Below are positions 10,081-19,034 of a stretch of DNA of 64,000 bases, piece by piece. The DNA lies in contig NZ_WJFC01000008.1 in NCBI RefSeq assembly GCF_009725235.1, positions 62,001 to 126,000 of the forward strand. Direction: 5' to 3'. Positions within the stretch are counted from its first letter, which is position 1, and each line of letters begins with the position of its first letter. A program made the position numbers and the translations under genes. The DNA is from Scytonema sp. UIC 10036 (lineage in GTDB: Bacteria; Cyanobacteriota; Cyanobacteriia; Cyanobacteriales; Nostocaceae). The notes beneath the pieces are model-generated. The model was not told the origin of the DNA, searched no databases, and was given only the letters and a program-made list of their open reading frames with translations.

Positions 10081-11184
10081 ATGATTAACGTTTCTGTTTG
10101 TTCAGAATATAGGAGACGGAAATTGTCACCAGAAGTTATTTACTTGGAAACAGAACATTTTGAGTCAGCCAAAGAAAATAGCGACCAAAATTTAGATGAA
10201 GCACACCAGTGGAAAATTTATTTAAATACACTAGCGCTACTTGGTTTTGAAAAATGGCTGAGAGAACGAGTTCCGGATATCAAAATTAATCGAGATAATT
10301 GTTCGATATTTCAGCCCAATAGTATCAATGCGCTCGCTGGGGTTTGTTATCTTAGTCTTGGTGATTTTCATCTCTGCTTAATTACTGTAGATAACTTGAT
10401 TGATGATTATGTAACTGTACCAAAAAGGGCTGCTCATTTTTATGTATTGCTTGAAGTCTTGGAAGAGGCAGAACAATTAAGTATTCATGGTTTTTTGCGT
10501 TACGATCAACTCATTGAATATTGCCAATCAATTAATTTAGAAGCAACTTCTGACAATTCTTATGAGCTACCACTCTCCTGGTACGATCCTGAAGTAAACA
10601 ATCTCTTGTTATACTTGCGTTTCTTGTCTTCAACAGCTATTTCTTTACCATCAATAGTTGAAGTCAATAATACAGAGATACAAAATCTTACTCCGGATAC
10701 GAGCATTGCTAATAAAGCATTAGTCAACCTAACCAATTGGGGACGTGAAGTTTTTGAAGGAGGTTGGCAATCTAGCAAAAACCTTTGGAAGACACTTGAT
10801 AGTAACTATGCTTGGGGATATGCAAGAAGCCATTCAGTATATTATCATTCTTCTGGAGCTAAAAAATTAGATTTTGGATTATTACTAAATGGTCAATCAG
10901 TAGCTTTAATTGTCAATTTGAAAAGGTTGGAAAATAATGAAGTTGATGTGCTTGTACAAGTTGCTCCTTGTTGTGAGGAACATCGCAATGAGGAATATCT
11001 ACCATCTGGTTTGAAGTTGAAAATCACTCTGAATCCGAATACCTGTGAGTCAGAAAGTCAGGAAGTTACTGCAAGGGAAGCAGACTATATCATTCAGTTA
11101 GAATTTAGTGAAGCTCTTGGCAAACAATTTCAGGTTGAAGTCAGCTTCAAAAATGCTGTGATTGCTGAAAACTTTTTGTTGTGA
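10081..11184 (+). CDS. DUF1822 family protein
   Basis: 367 residues. The pattern fits DUF1822: an N-terminal helix, then YLNTLALLGFEKWLRERVPD, followed by a beta-rich middle (YLSLGDFHLCLITVD) and a long C-terminal beta-rich domain that reads VALIVNLKRLENNEVDVLVQ. The molecular function of DUF1822 is unknown. It follows the sigma-like gene by 68 bases and is ended by a very strong hairpin terminator at 11210-11256, so the two probably form one transcript. GAGG (10069-10072) sits just before ATG 10081. No signal peptide or membrane segment is evident, so it is probably cytoplasmic. Confidence 0.82.
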   Translation: MINVSVCSEYRRRKLSPEVIYLETEHFESAKENSDQNLDEAHQWKIYLNTLALLGFEKWLRERVPDIKINRDNCSIFQPNSINALAGVCYLSLGDFHLCLITVDNLIDDYVTVPKRAAHFYVLLEVLEEAEQLSIHGFLRYDQLIEYCQSINLEATSDNSYELPLSWYDPEVNNLLLYLRFLSSTAISLPSIVEVNNTEIQNLTPDTSIANKALVNLTNWGREVFEGGWQSSKNLWKTLDSNYAWGYARSHSVYYHSSGAKKLDFGLLLNGQSVALIVNLKRLENNEVDVLVQVAPCCEEHRNEEYLPSGLKLKITLNPNTCESESQEVTAREADYIIQLEFSEALGKQFQVEVSFKNAVIAENFLL

Positions 11185-11209
11185 ATTTCATCACTGGTGT
11201 TTAGCGAGT

Positions 11210-11256
11210 GGGTAAGGTTTGAGGGGCGAGAGGGGATCCTCAAACCTTACCCATTT
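11210..11256 (+). terminator. Strong rho-independent terminator of the sigma-like/DUF1822 unit
   Basis: A perfect 15-base stem, GGGTAAGGTTTGAGG against CCTCAAACCTTACCC (11210-11252), is followed by ATTTT. It lies 25 bases after the DUF1822 stop. Confidence 0.85.
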
Positions 11257-12069
11257 TCCATAACTAGTAGCGGCTGCGTGTCCTCGACATTCATCCATGA
11301 ACAGCAAGTCAGCACAGTTTATCATTCATAACATAGAGCACTGGGCAAAGGCATACTTTTTAATCTGCCCCACCTTATTCTATGCTGCTGAGAGTATTGA
11401 TGATTGGATGAGCGCAGCTAGATTTGAAAATGTACAAACAGAATACGTTGGTTGGATTAACCAGGTGACATCTAGTGTTAAGCCCAAAGCATTAGTACAT
11501 TAATCAAAATTGAGGACACAAAATCCATTTTTTTGTTCAAACGCGTCATATCCCGTCTCTACATTAACGAAAAATGAGTTTTTGCAAAAGAATCCAAGTT
11601 TTTGACCTCTATGTTGAATAATGTACCAGTGCTTTAAGCCGATAATACCCCTAGTGCCTGATTTTACTACAATTAACTGGTTAAATACTAAAAAAATTAA
11701 CACTAAGATTATATAAAATTAAGTAATTTTACGGTTTAACTTTATCAGTATGGTTGTGTTAGCCTAGATACGCGTATGTTAAGTTTAGTGCATTTATCCC
11801 TTAGAAGATTTGTTTCAGGAAAAACGTTTTCTGTTGATGTAAAGGTAAATATCAAAAGTTAAGCACTGTTGATAGAGGTTCTCACTTGAATAAAGTACAG
11901 ATTTATCTGCGTGCATCCGCGTTCATCTGCGGTTCCTTAATTATTTTGATGTATTACATCCTAATTGAAAACAACTATATTTTAAACATTTTTATAGTTA
12001 TTTAATCTATATCCTTGGGAGTCATTTTAGGTGCTCTGCCATGACGTTATCCTTAACCAAAAATGATTC
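11257..12069. other. Gap without a convincing gene
   Basis: Two short reading frames, 11297-11503 (+) and 11500-11703 (-), meet tail to tail, but neither has a ribosome site or a recognisable motif. A copy of the TTATCTGCGTTCATCTGC repeat seen around 37770, 38960 and 41910 lies at about 11897-11935. The rest is AT-rich and may hold the promoter of the glycoside hydrolase. Confidence 0.5.
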
Positions 12070-14472
12070 ATGGCTACTACTTCTTTAAATGTAACGGTTG
12101 ATTGGAATGCTGTTGAAGGACAGACAAAAAATGAACATTTTGGAATAAATGTTTATAGGGCTGTTGCAGATGCAGGTAATTCAAAATATCGCAGCAACAT
12201 GAACCACATGAGTCCGGGAATAATCCGCTTTCATAATATGGATTATATGAAGGATTCTAGCAAGGATCATGGCTTAATTGATACTGAAAATAAAACATGG
12301 GATGCTCAAAAGGTAATCAATACTATTCAAGCTTCCATTGATATGTTTGGTACAGATCAACCCCAACGTATGTTCAATATTCCTTCATGGCCAAGTTGGA
12401 TGGATGCCAACAACGATGGTTATCTAGATAGCGATCGCTTTGACGAATATGCGAACTTATGTGCGGATTTAGTCAAGATTGTTAATAAGGATAATAAGTT
12501 CGGCGTTCAATATTGGGAAATCACTAACGAAAAAGACATTGAGTACTTTAGCATTTTCCACACCAAAAGCGGTTGGGGTAAGCTTATTGACCCGAATCAA
12601 CCAAATCGCTTAGACGAATTAATAACTATTTATAACAAAGTTGCTGAAGCCATGAAGGCGGTAGATCCGAGCATTAAAGTAGGTGGACCTAGTGTTGCTC
12701 GTCCCGACTTAACTCCTTTCTATGAACCATTCATTAAAGGAACACTGCACAATCTGGACTTCTTTACCTATCACTATTACCCTACAGGTAGCGCTTCGAC
12801 TTCAGACGAGCAAGTCTTTAATGCTACTAATTCTATTGGAAAATACACAAAAAGTATTGTTGATACACTCAAAAAGCTCAGCCCAGATCGAGAGATTCCT
12901 GCCATGTTAGGCGAATATAACATTAGTTGGACTTGGGAAACTCATGACCCACGTATGACTAATAATAAAGGCGCAGTTTTTGATGCACTATCAATAATAG
13001 AAGCTATAGACAACGGTGCAGCAGCATCGCTCTCTTGGAATGAAAAAGACGGTAGTTACGGGAAAACAAGTTATAATGATACGCTACGTCCCGGTGGTCA
13101 ACTCCTACACTTATTTAATGAATATTTAGTTGGAAATCGTATCTCTACAAGCAGCAATAATAGTAACATCACAACTTTTGCAGTAGATCGTCCAGGTTCT
13201 CATAAAGCTTATGTATTAATTAATTCCTCAAATAGCGCTCAAGAAGTTGCTGTCACATTCAATAATTGGAACTCAACACAATCCAATGTCAGCAAACATA
13301 TTATTTCTGACGCTGGTTATAGTCAAGAATTGACAGCTTGGGATACGGTCAATAATAGTACAATTTTTCTGCCTGCAAACTCTGTTATTTTCTTTGAAGA
13401 TGGCAGTCTCGATGTAAGTTTACCCCCGACAAACGAACCCAATCCCACACCACCAAGCGATAGCCAAGGCAACACTGGCGGTTCTGATGTGAGTTTGCCC
13501 CCAACAAACGAACCGAACCTCACACCACCAAGCGATCGCCAAGGCAACACTGGTGGTTCTGATGTGGGTTTGCCCCCAACAAACGAACCCAATCCCACAC
13601 CACCAAGCGTTCCCCAAGTAAGCAGCTCTATATCTAGTCCTGAAAATATTAGTGCAGGTGGCATACCCTCTAGTTATACTTCAACTCTTCACCAACAGTC
13701 TTCTCCAGGCAATCTCAGTTCTTACAACCAGCCCGATCGCTTTGATAATATGGAGTTTTCATCAAAACCTAAAGACTCAAGCACTAATATTGCTTCTTTA
13801 TTATTAAGCAGTGGCAAAAGTGTTAGTCAGAGTCTTAAGTCAGCGCTCGATACTCCGCGTAACATTTCCGGAAGCCATGTCACGGATAAAACCGCTATCG
13901 GCGAGCCAGAAATTGCGGCTGTATTAAATCCTTCAAACGACTCTCAAGCACCACTGCTTGACTTGCGTAAGACCGATCTGAATAAAGATGGTCAAGTTGA
14001 TAACAAAGTCTTTGTCAATTTCTATGACGTTAAGAGCCATGCAGTCTACAACAATACTGTAGGATTCTACAAAATTGCCAATATCGATGGAGCAGTTTTT
14101 GACTCTTTAACAGGCAAATTAATTCCTCCGGGTGAAAAAGGTTACGCTCAAGTAGCACTTGAACAACGGGTATTGGAGGTAGAACTCAATCGGAATACAG
14201 GTCAACTTATGACTCAACTTGAGGGTGGAGCATTATATGCCCCCTACCTGATTGCAAGTGGTACTGCACAAGAGTACCTTAGCAACATATCTGGTAATCC
14301 AACCAGCAACCAAACACCTCAAGCATTCTTTGGTTATGGAGTGGGGAACCCAGACAATATCAATCACGTCAAGTTACTTGGTAAAAATCAATTAGGATTT
14401 GAGGATACAGCCGGTGGGGGAGATAGAGACTTTAATGATTTGATGTTCAAAGTAAAAGTGCAAAACAGTTAG
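12070..14472 (+). CDS. Modular glycoside hydrolase (clan A, GH39-like) with DUF4114
   Basis: 800 residues. Residues 1-400 look like a clan-A TIM-barrel hydrolase: WEITNEKD places a predicted acid/base Glu at 154, and MLGEYNISW places a predicted nucleophile at Glu282. Residues about 400-455 form a beta-sandwich of the type that follows such barrels (FLPANSVIFFEDGS). A Pro/Thr linker follows, with 2-3 near-identical 25-residue repeats (LPPTNEPNPTPPSD, 13411-13611). The C-terminus is a DUF4114 domain (GFEDTAGGGDRDFNDLMFKV), found in secreted cyanobacterial proteins. No N-terminal signal peptide is visible, so export may use a C-terminal signal. The substrate is probably a polysaccharide, not determined. 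Its stop directly abuts the stop of the agmatinase gene on the other strand. Confidence 0.8.
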   Translation: MATTSLNVTVDWNAVEGQTKNEHFGINVYRAVADAGNSKYRSNMNHMSPGIIRFHNMDYMKDSSKDHGLIDTENKTWDAQKVINTIQASIDMFGTDQPQRMFNIPSWPSWMDANNDGYLDSDRFDEYANLCADLVKIVNKDNKFGVQYWEITNEKDIEYFSIFHTKSGWGKLIDPNQPNRLDELITIYNKVAEAMKAVDPSIKVGGPSVARPDLTPFYEPFIKGTLHNLDFFTYHYYPTGSASTSDEQVFNATNSIGKYTKSIVDTLKKLSPDREIPAMLGEYNISWTWETHDPRMTNNKGAVFDALSIIEAIDNGAAASLSWNEKDGSYGKTSYNDTLRPGGQLLHLFNEYLVGNRISTSSNNSNITTFAVDRPGSHKAYVLINSSNSAQEVAVTFNNWNSTQSNVSKHIISDAGYSQELTAWDTVNNSTIFLPANSVIFFEDGSLDVSLPPTNEPNPTPPSDSQGNTGGSDVSLPPTNEPNLTPPSDRQGNTGGSDVGLPPTNEPNPTPPSVPQVSSSISSPENISAGGIPSSYTSTLHQQSSPGNLSSYNQPDRFDNMEFSSKPKDSSTNIASLLLSSGKSVSQSLKSALDTPRNISGSHVTDKTAIGEPEIAAVLNPSNDSQAPLLDLRKTDLNKDGQVDNKVFVNFYDVKSHAVYNNTVGFYKIANIDGAVFDSLTGKLIPPGEKGYAQVALEQRVLEVELNRNTGQLMTQLEGGALYAPYLIASGTAQEYLSNISGNPTSNQTPQAFFGYGVGNPDNINHVKLLGKNQLGFEDTAGGGDRDFNDLMFKVKVQNS
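13411..13611 (+). repeat. 75-bp tandem repeat coding the linker of the hydrolase
   Basis: Two full copies and one partial copy of a 75-base unit encode DVSLPPTNEPNPTPPSDSQG-like segments. The copies differ at few positions, which indicates recent expansion of the linker between the catalytic part and DUF4114. Confidence 0.8.
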
Positions 14473-15516
14473 TTAGAAAACATGACTTTTTTGTGATAAA
14501 TCCATGAGATTTGAGAGCTTGTAAACTATACGCGCACCAACATTACCATCCCACTCAGCATCACCAACTTCGCAGAGATCGAAGCCAATAATTTTTCTAC
14601 CGCTATGAACTAATTCACGGAACAGAAAAAAAGCTTGCTCTAATTCTAGCCCTCCAGGAACAGGAGTTCCCGTACTCGAACAGAGTTTTGGATCGAGACC
14701 ATCAACATCAAAGCTAATGTATACTTGTTCGGGCAAATGACTGATGATTTCTCGGCATATTTCAATCCAAGTCGTTCCAGAGTAGAGTTTTTGTTTGATA
14801 ATTGAGTCATAATAGGCAACAATCCGACCGTTCGATTGGTCAATAGTTTGCACCTCATCATGGCTGATATCGCGCAATGCTACCTGCACTAACTTGGCAA
14901 TTTGCGGCAGTTTCATAGCGTTAAACATGATGGATGCATGAGAAAACTCAAATCCTTCATAAGCATCGCGTAAATCTGCATGGGCATCAATGTGTAAAAT
15001 GCCAAAGTTTGGATAAGAATTTGCTAATGCTTGATAATATCCTAATGGTACACTGTGATCTCCGCCAATGACGGCTACCCGTTTGCCATTTTCTATTGCT
15101 TCCTGGCTCTTTTCAAACAACCATTGATTGACTTGTTGGCAAGCTTGATTAATTTCTGTAAGAACTGGTGTTAAATCTGGTGTATCTGTCAGAGATTTAC
15201 CTTGTTCTAGACGCTGAATAATTTCTGCTGCGCGATCGCGATAATACGCGTTCTTCTCCAAGATATCTTGGGGAATTCCCACCATAAATATTCCCTGTTT
15301 CCATCCATCAGGGTTATCGATATCGAACAAATCCAATTGGGTTGAGGCATCAAGAACGCGCTGTGGTCCGTTAGCAGTACCTGCACCATAGGAAACGGTC
15401 ACTTCCCACGGCACGCCAAAGACTATTAGTTTTGCCGACTCGCAATCAAATGGTAACCCAAGGAGGTTACCATTTATTTGACCTACGCCACTGGGATTGT
15501 AATCTTGGAGTTGCAT
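14473..15516 (-). CDS. Agmatinase/arginase-family ureohydrolase
   Basis: 347 residues from the ATG at 15516. The longer GTG frame to 15546 adds ten residues (MFCLLKIHRK) that do not look conserved. Metal-binding motifs of the ureohydrolase family are present: GGDHSVPLG, DAHADLRDAYEG and SFDVDGLDP, binding two Mn or Ni ions. The family hydrolyses agmatine, arginine, formiminoglutamate or guanidine. Motifs alone do not decide the substrate. Some cyanobacterial members formerly called agmatinase are guanidine hydrolases; no guanidine riboswitch or guanidinase maturation genes are seen nearby. Upstream on the same strand lies a zinc peptidase (about 100 bases away). The last base of its stop codon abuts the glycoside hydrolase stop. 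Confidence 0.88.
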   Translation of the reverse strand: MQLQDYNPSGVGQINGNLLGLPFDCESAKLIVFGVPWEVTVSYGAGTANGPQRVLDASTQLDLFDIDNPDGWKQGIFMVGIPQDILEKNAYYRDRAAEIIQRLEQGKSLTDTPDLTPVLTEINQACQQVNQWLFEKSQEAIENGKRVAVIGGDHSVPLGYYQALANSYPNFGILHIDAHADLRDAYEGFEFSHASIMFNAMKLPQIAKLVQVALRDISHDEVQTIDQSNGRIVAYYDSIIKQKLYSGTTWIEICREIISHLPEQVYISFDVDGLDPKLCSSTGTPVPGGLELEQAFFLFRELVHSGRKIIGFDLCEVGDAEWDGNVGARIVYKLSNLMDLSQKSHVF

Positions 15517-15618
15517 TTTCCTATGGATTTTTAGTAGACAAAACACCGCTTGGTGGATACTGAAATATGGTAACGCAACTCATGCTTTTGGTAACGTCAA
15601 TTACTTATGAGTTATCTT

Positions 15619-16476
15619 CTAGAGATTCGCCACTGCAAAAGTATTGCATTGTGCGGGATCTCCTGTCTGAACACCCCGCTTAAACCAACGCGCTCTCTGG
15701 GCTGAACTGCCGTGTGTAAAGGAATCTGGGGTGACATATCCTCTGGCTTGGCTTTGCAAGCGATCGTCTCCAAGACTGCTGGCTGCATTGAGTGCTTCTT
15801 CAATGTCACCTGTTTCTAAAACCTGCCGCGATCGCTGGGCATGATGCGCCCAGATACCAGCAAAACAGTCTGCTTGTAACTCCTGGCGAACGGAAAGTTG
15901 ATTTGCCTCTTCTTGAGGAACTTGACTCTGTGCTGCACGAACTTTGTCAGAAATACCCATAAGAGTCTGAACGTGGTGTCCAACCTCGTGAGCAATCACA
16001 TATGCTTGGGCAAAATCTCCAGGAGCTTGGTATCGATTCTTTAAATCTCTATAAAAGCTTAAATCAATATAAAGTCTTTGGTCAGCAGGGCAATAAAAAG
16101 GACCGACTGCCGATCGCGCATAGCCACAAGCAGATCTGACTGCATCTGAGTAAAGAACTAACTTTGGCTCTACATAAGTTCGTCCCATTTGCCGAAACAG
16201 GCTATTCCAGGTATCCTCCGTATCTGCTAGGACAACTGAAACGAAGTCAGCTAAGCGATCGTCGCCTGTTGCAGAACGTTCTGTTTGAGGAGACTCTGAG
16301 TTAGGGCGGCTTGGTGCTTGTGTTTGCTCCCAAATGACACTGGGATCGCCACCCAGCAAAGCCACAATTAATGACAAAACAATTGCCCCGATACCACCCC
16401 CGACAACTGGTGCGGAAATCCGACTTCCACGCCTATCTTCAACGTTGGTGCTTCTACGACCAAATTCCCACCGCAT
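15619..16476 (-). CDS. Putative neutral zinc metallopeptidase (YpfJ type)
   Basis: 285 residues. The N-terminus is basic and arginine-rich (MRWEFGRRS), followed by a hydrophobic segment at about residues 22-42 that should anchor the protein in the membrane. The catalytic zinc motif HEVGHH lies near residue 164, preceded by YVIA, as in the neutral zinc metallopeptidase family (Pfam PF04228). A helical segment with RQELQADCFAGIWAHHA supplies the further Glu/Asp expected of this fold. Length matches YpfJ-like proteins (about 280-290). Physiological substrates are unknown for the family. ATG 16476 gives the conserved MRWE start. Confidence 0.9.
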   Translation of the reverse strand: MRWEFGRRSTNVEDRRGSRISAPVVGGGIGAIVLSLIVALLGGDPSVIWEQTQAPSRPNSESPQTERSATGDDRLADFVSVVLADTEDTWNSLFRQMGRTYVEPKLVLYSDAVRSACGYARSAVGPFYCPADQRLYIDLSFYRDLKNRYQAPGDFAQAYVIAHEVGHHVQTLMGISDKVRAAQSQVPQEEANQLSVRQELQADCFAGIWAHHAQRSRQVLETGDIEEALNAASSLGDDRLQSQARGYVTPDSFTHGSSAQRARWFKRGVQTGDPAQCNTFAVANL

Positions 16477-17065
16477 AGCCTAGAGTCCCCAATAACTTAG
16501 TTTGATAAAAGTGCGATTTGGCGATAAGGTTGTACTCCCGCAGGCAGCAGGCTTATCGCATTTTCTAAATTTCTACAAATGCACTAAAAATATAAGGAAT
16601 TAAATTCATCTAAAGCATCTGTCACAGGAGTTGTGATAATTTGCTCGGTCATCATACTTGAGGAAGGCGTACCGCTATAAGTATTCGCACATACCTATCA
16701 AAAAACCCGATGCATAAAATTACAAATTATTTTGCGTTGTTTTCAATGCACCAGATCCGATAATAGCGTAGGTAAGGTTTGACACGATACCACAGGGGAT
16801 ATGAGTAGATTGCTTTTTAAGACTAAATAGTAAAAATATTTTATATATTTAACTTATGTTAAGTTAATAGTTATTTTGTTAACTCAGTACGCTAGTGTAC
16901 ACTTCTTTATTCTATAAATATGTTAAACATTCTATGTCTAGTGCAAACAATCAAAAACAACTATGCAGTTGAAAAAGCCTTCCGGAGCTTGGAAAATAAA
17001 GCTCTGTTGCCTTATATACTCAGCATAGCTGCCTTTTTGCACTAGCTTAACATTATCCCAGAACA
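16477..17065. other. Intergenic region without a visible gene
   Basis: 589 AT-rich bases between divergent genes. No reading frame with a credible start, no tRNA-like fold and no repeat family was recognised. It must contain the promoters of the zinc peptidase (left) and the small membrane protein (right). Confidence 0.5.
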
Positions 17066-17395
17066 TTGATGCTTGATTTAAACAGCTTAGCTGAGTTTTC
17101 CCGTGCCAATTGTGTCAGTCTTTGTGCCTTTCTAGTACCAGCTAACTTGGTTGCTACAATCGTTACGATGGCTCTAACTTTATTCGATCGCCCAGCACAT
17201 CAAATATGGCGAGCCGCAGGAGTTGCCAGTCTTCTTGCTTTAATTATGGTATTGCACGTATATACCTGGTTTGCAGTTGGCATAGTCATGGCTCCTACCT
17301 ATATTTTGTTATTGCTAGCACTCTCTTGTTTGCTAACCAATATGGGAGCTATCCTCTTTCAAAGACACTTTGCTACTGTAACCAATGACCAATGA
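17066..17395 (+). CDS. Small integral membrane protein, hypothetical
   Basis: 109 residues with three likely membrane helices: about 17-38 (CVSLCAFLVPANLVATIV), 51-72 (GVASLLALIMVLHVYTWFAV) and 74-95 (IVMAPTYILLLLALSCLLTN). There is no catalytic motif. I do not recognise the family; similar small membrane proteins are frequent in filamentous cyanobacteria. The stop is embedded in a short heptamer run (ACCAATG) that continues downstream, so the natural C-terminus may have been altered by repeat expansion. Confidence 0.6.
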   Translation: MMLDLNSLAEFSRANCVSLCAFLVPANLVATIVTMALTLFDRPAHQIWRAAGVASLLALIMVLHVYTWFAVGIVMAPTYILLLLALSCLLTNMGAILFQRHFATVTNDQ

Positions 17396-17409
17396 CCAAT
17401 GACCGATGA
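17380..17409 (+). repeat. Heptanucleotide short tandem repeat (ACCAATG)
   Basis: About four tandem copies of the heptamer ACCAATG/ACCGATG overlap the end of the membrane protein gene. Heptamer STRRs are typical of heterocystous cyanobacteria. A second run of the same unit in reverse orientation lies at 63375-63430. Confidence 0.8.
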
Positions 17410-17431
17410 CCTGACTCCGTGAAAATTCTAT

Positions 17432-17458
17432 CAAAAAAGGCAGGCTTTGTGCCTGCCA
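17432..17458 (-). terminator. Rho-independent terminator of the RNA-binding protein gene
   Basis: On the minus strand GGCAGGC-ACAAA-GCCTGCC is followed by TTTTTTG. It lies 40 bases after the stop of the rbp gene. Confidence 0.9.
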
Positions 17459-17497
17459 ACGACTTTACAGTTATTTAATAATTTTTGCTTTCAAGCT

Positions 17498-17815
17498 TTA
17501 GTAGCGTCTGGAGTAACCACCACTGTTGTTTCCACGTCTACCGCCGCCACCACCGTATGAAGAACCTCTGTCTTCACGTGGCTTAGCTTTGTTAACTTTT
17601 AAATTCCGACCCATCCATTCAGCCCCATCAAGCGATTCAATTGCTGTAGTTTCTTCTGCATCCGTTCCCATATCTACAAAGGCAAAGCCTCTAACTCGAC
17701 CTGTTTCCCGATCTACGGGTAGTTGGACTCTTTTTACGGTTCCATATTCTGAAAAAACGTGTCTGATATCGTTCTCCTGAACTTCGTAGGATAAATTACC
17801 GACGTAAATTGACAT
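17498..17815 (-). CDS. RRM-domain RNA-binding protein with glycine-rich tail
   Basis: 105 residues. It has one RNA recognition motif (residues 1-80) with RNP2 IYVGNLSY (3-10) and RNP1 RGFAFVDM (43-50), followed by a Gly/Arg/Ser-rich tail ending SGGYSRRY. This is the cyanobacterial Rbp type, usually about 100 residues; members bind RNA and several are cold-induced. The long upstream region (17816 onward on the minus strand) could be a regulated 5' leader, but I see no proven cold-box element. A terminator follows directly. Confidence 0.94.
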   Translation of the reverse strand: MSIYVGNLSYEVQENDIRHVFSEYGTVKRVQLPVDRETGRVRGFAFVDMGTDAEETTAIESLDGAEWMGRNLKVNKAKPREDRGSSYGGGGGRRGNNSGGYSRRY

Positions 17816-18277
17816 AAAACATCTCCTGAATCAATTGGCGATGAGAGTTAGATTCGGAGATTACACTTGTAAGTACCATGAGACAAACTGCAAAACCGAA
17901 TATAAATCCTGTGAATTAAGGATAACACAAGTTGGTAAGCCGATTGTCATGGTTTTAAAAAATTGTAAAAATTACTTAAAGTTAGGCAACCTAAAAGATA
18001 TTTTTATTAATAGTTACCAGTTGCCAAAGGGATTTATCTCCTACTTGAAAGTCACGAATTTGAATGATGAATCCGTTGATTTTACTTCAGGAAGAAGTAA
18101 TAGTGTAAGCAATATAGGATTTCTATTTGATTTTTGAAATATATGTAGGTTGGGTTAAAGCCCACCAGCAGTATCATATGGTGGGCTTTAGCCCTACTAC
18201 TTAAAATCTTTCATAAATCATTTAGGATTCCTGTATAGGATGTGACCAGAAATTAAATAATTTTACTGAATGCCCGG
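17816..18277. other. Intergenic region with a hairpin repeat
   Basis: A 100-codon frame at 17835-18137 (+) lies in the probable leader of the rbp gene; it has no recognisable domain or ribosome site and I do not call it. At about 18146-18202 a repeat with arms TAAAGCCCACCA and TGGTGGGCTTTA forms a strong hairpin. An AATCATTTAGGATTCC end of a dispersed repeat follows. Confidence 0.5.
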
Positions 18278-18892
18278 TCAGCGATCGCTGCTCTTGTTCC
18301 AGTATCTAGCGATCGCTTGTTCGCTACCCAACCAACCAGCCACCTGAATCAGGGTGTCTATGAGTAACTTTTGCACGAGGTGCGACGGACCGACAAGGAC
18401 GGTGTCGGCTTTCCTTAATAATAAAGCGAGGTGCAAGGGATTGGTAGGCATTCCCTCACGATTGGTCTTACCGTCAATTGCTAAACCAAACAATCCTCTG
18501 ATAAATTGCTCAAACTGTCCTGCAGGTGTATTTTCACTTGTATATGTAACCCATTGCTCTGAAGCATTGCGGAAACTGTGTTGCATGCCAGGGGGAACAT
18601 ACACGCTTTCTCCCGCTTGTAGTGTGAGGCGTTTGCCTCTCCCTCCAACCTCCATCTCCAAACATCCTTGCAACACGGTAAAGGTTTCACCCATCTTGGT
18701 ATGGTAGTGTAACGGGCTACCTTTAGCACCGGGGGGTAGATCGAAGCGCACTTTAAAGTACTCTCCTTCACCTGTGGGGTTTGAGTGCAAAACCGTCATG
18801 CGATCGCCAGTCACTGGATTAACAATGGTTTCTGGTTGCTGAGTTGCGACTAAGTGGGCAGTTTGGGTTTGAATATTTGTCAATTCCTTCAT
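18278..18892 (-). CDS. Cupin-domain protein
   Basis: 204 residues. A single cupin barrel covers about residues 40-125: motif 1 is the PLHYHTKMGETFTVLQG segment with the His/His/Glu metal ligands, and motif 2 is VPPGMQHSFRN. The C-terminal 70 residues are hydrophobic helices of unknown role. Cupins of this size can be isomerases, dioxygenases or simple ligand binders, and the sequence does not decide. The gene is divergent from an AraC-type regulator (true start at 19035), which is therefore a good candidate for its control. Confidence 0.85.
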   Translation of the reverse strand: MKELTNIQTQTAHLVATQQPETIVNPVTGDRMTVLHSNPTGEGEYFKVRFDLPPGAKGSPLHYHTKMGETFTVLQGCLEMEVGGRGKRLTLQAGESVYVPPGMQHSFRNASEQWVTYTSENTPAGQFEQFIRGLFGLAIDGKTNREGMPTNPLHLALLLRKADTVLVGPSHLVQKLLIDTLIQVAGWLGSEQAIARYWNKSSDR

Positions 18893-19034
18893 AGCAAAAA
18901 CTCCTTTGGGTTAAAATTTTGTTTGAAGCTTTGTGTTACCAGATGCATTGCTGCTTGGCTATAGTTCAAGAATATGGGTTCTGCTTAGTCGTGAATTGAC
19001 ATATCCCGCCAAGAAGTTAACCGATCGTGACGAG

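Noticed and set aside
11297..11703. Two small convergent frames
   Set aside because: No ribosome sites or conserved motifs; could be chance in AT-rich DNA.
13323..13664. Antisense frame over the hydrolase linker
   Set aside because: It reads the linker repeat on the other strand.
17835..18137. 100-codon frame upstream of the rbp gene
   Set aside because: No ribosome site, no family resemblance, lies in the probable rbp leader; left uncalled.
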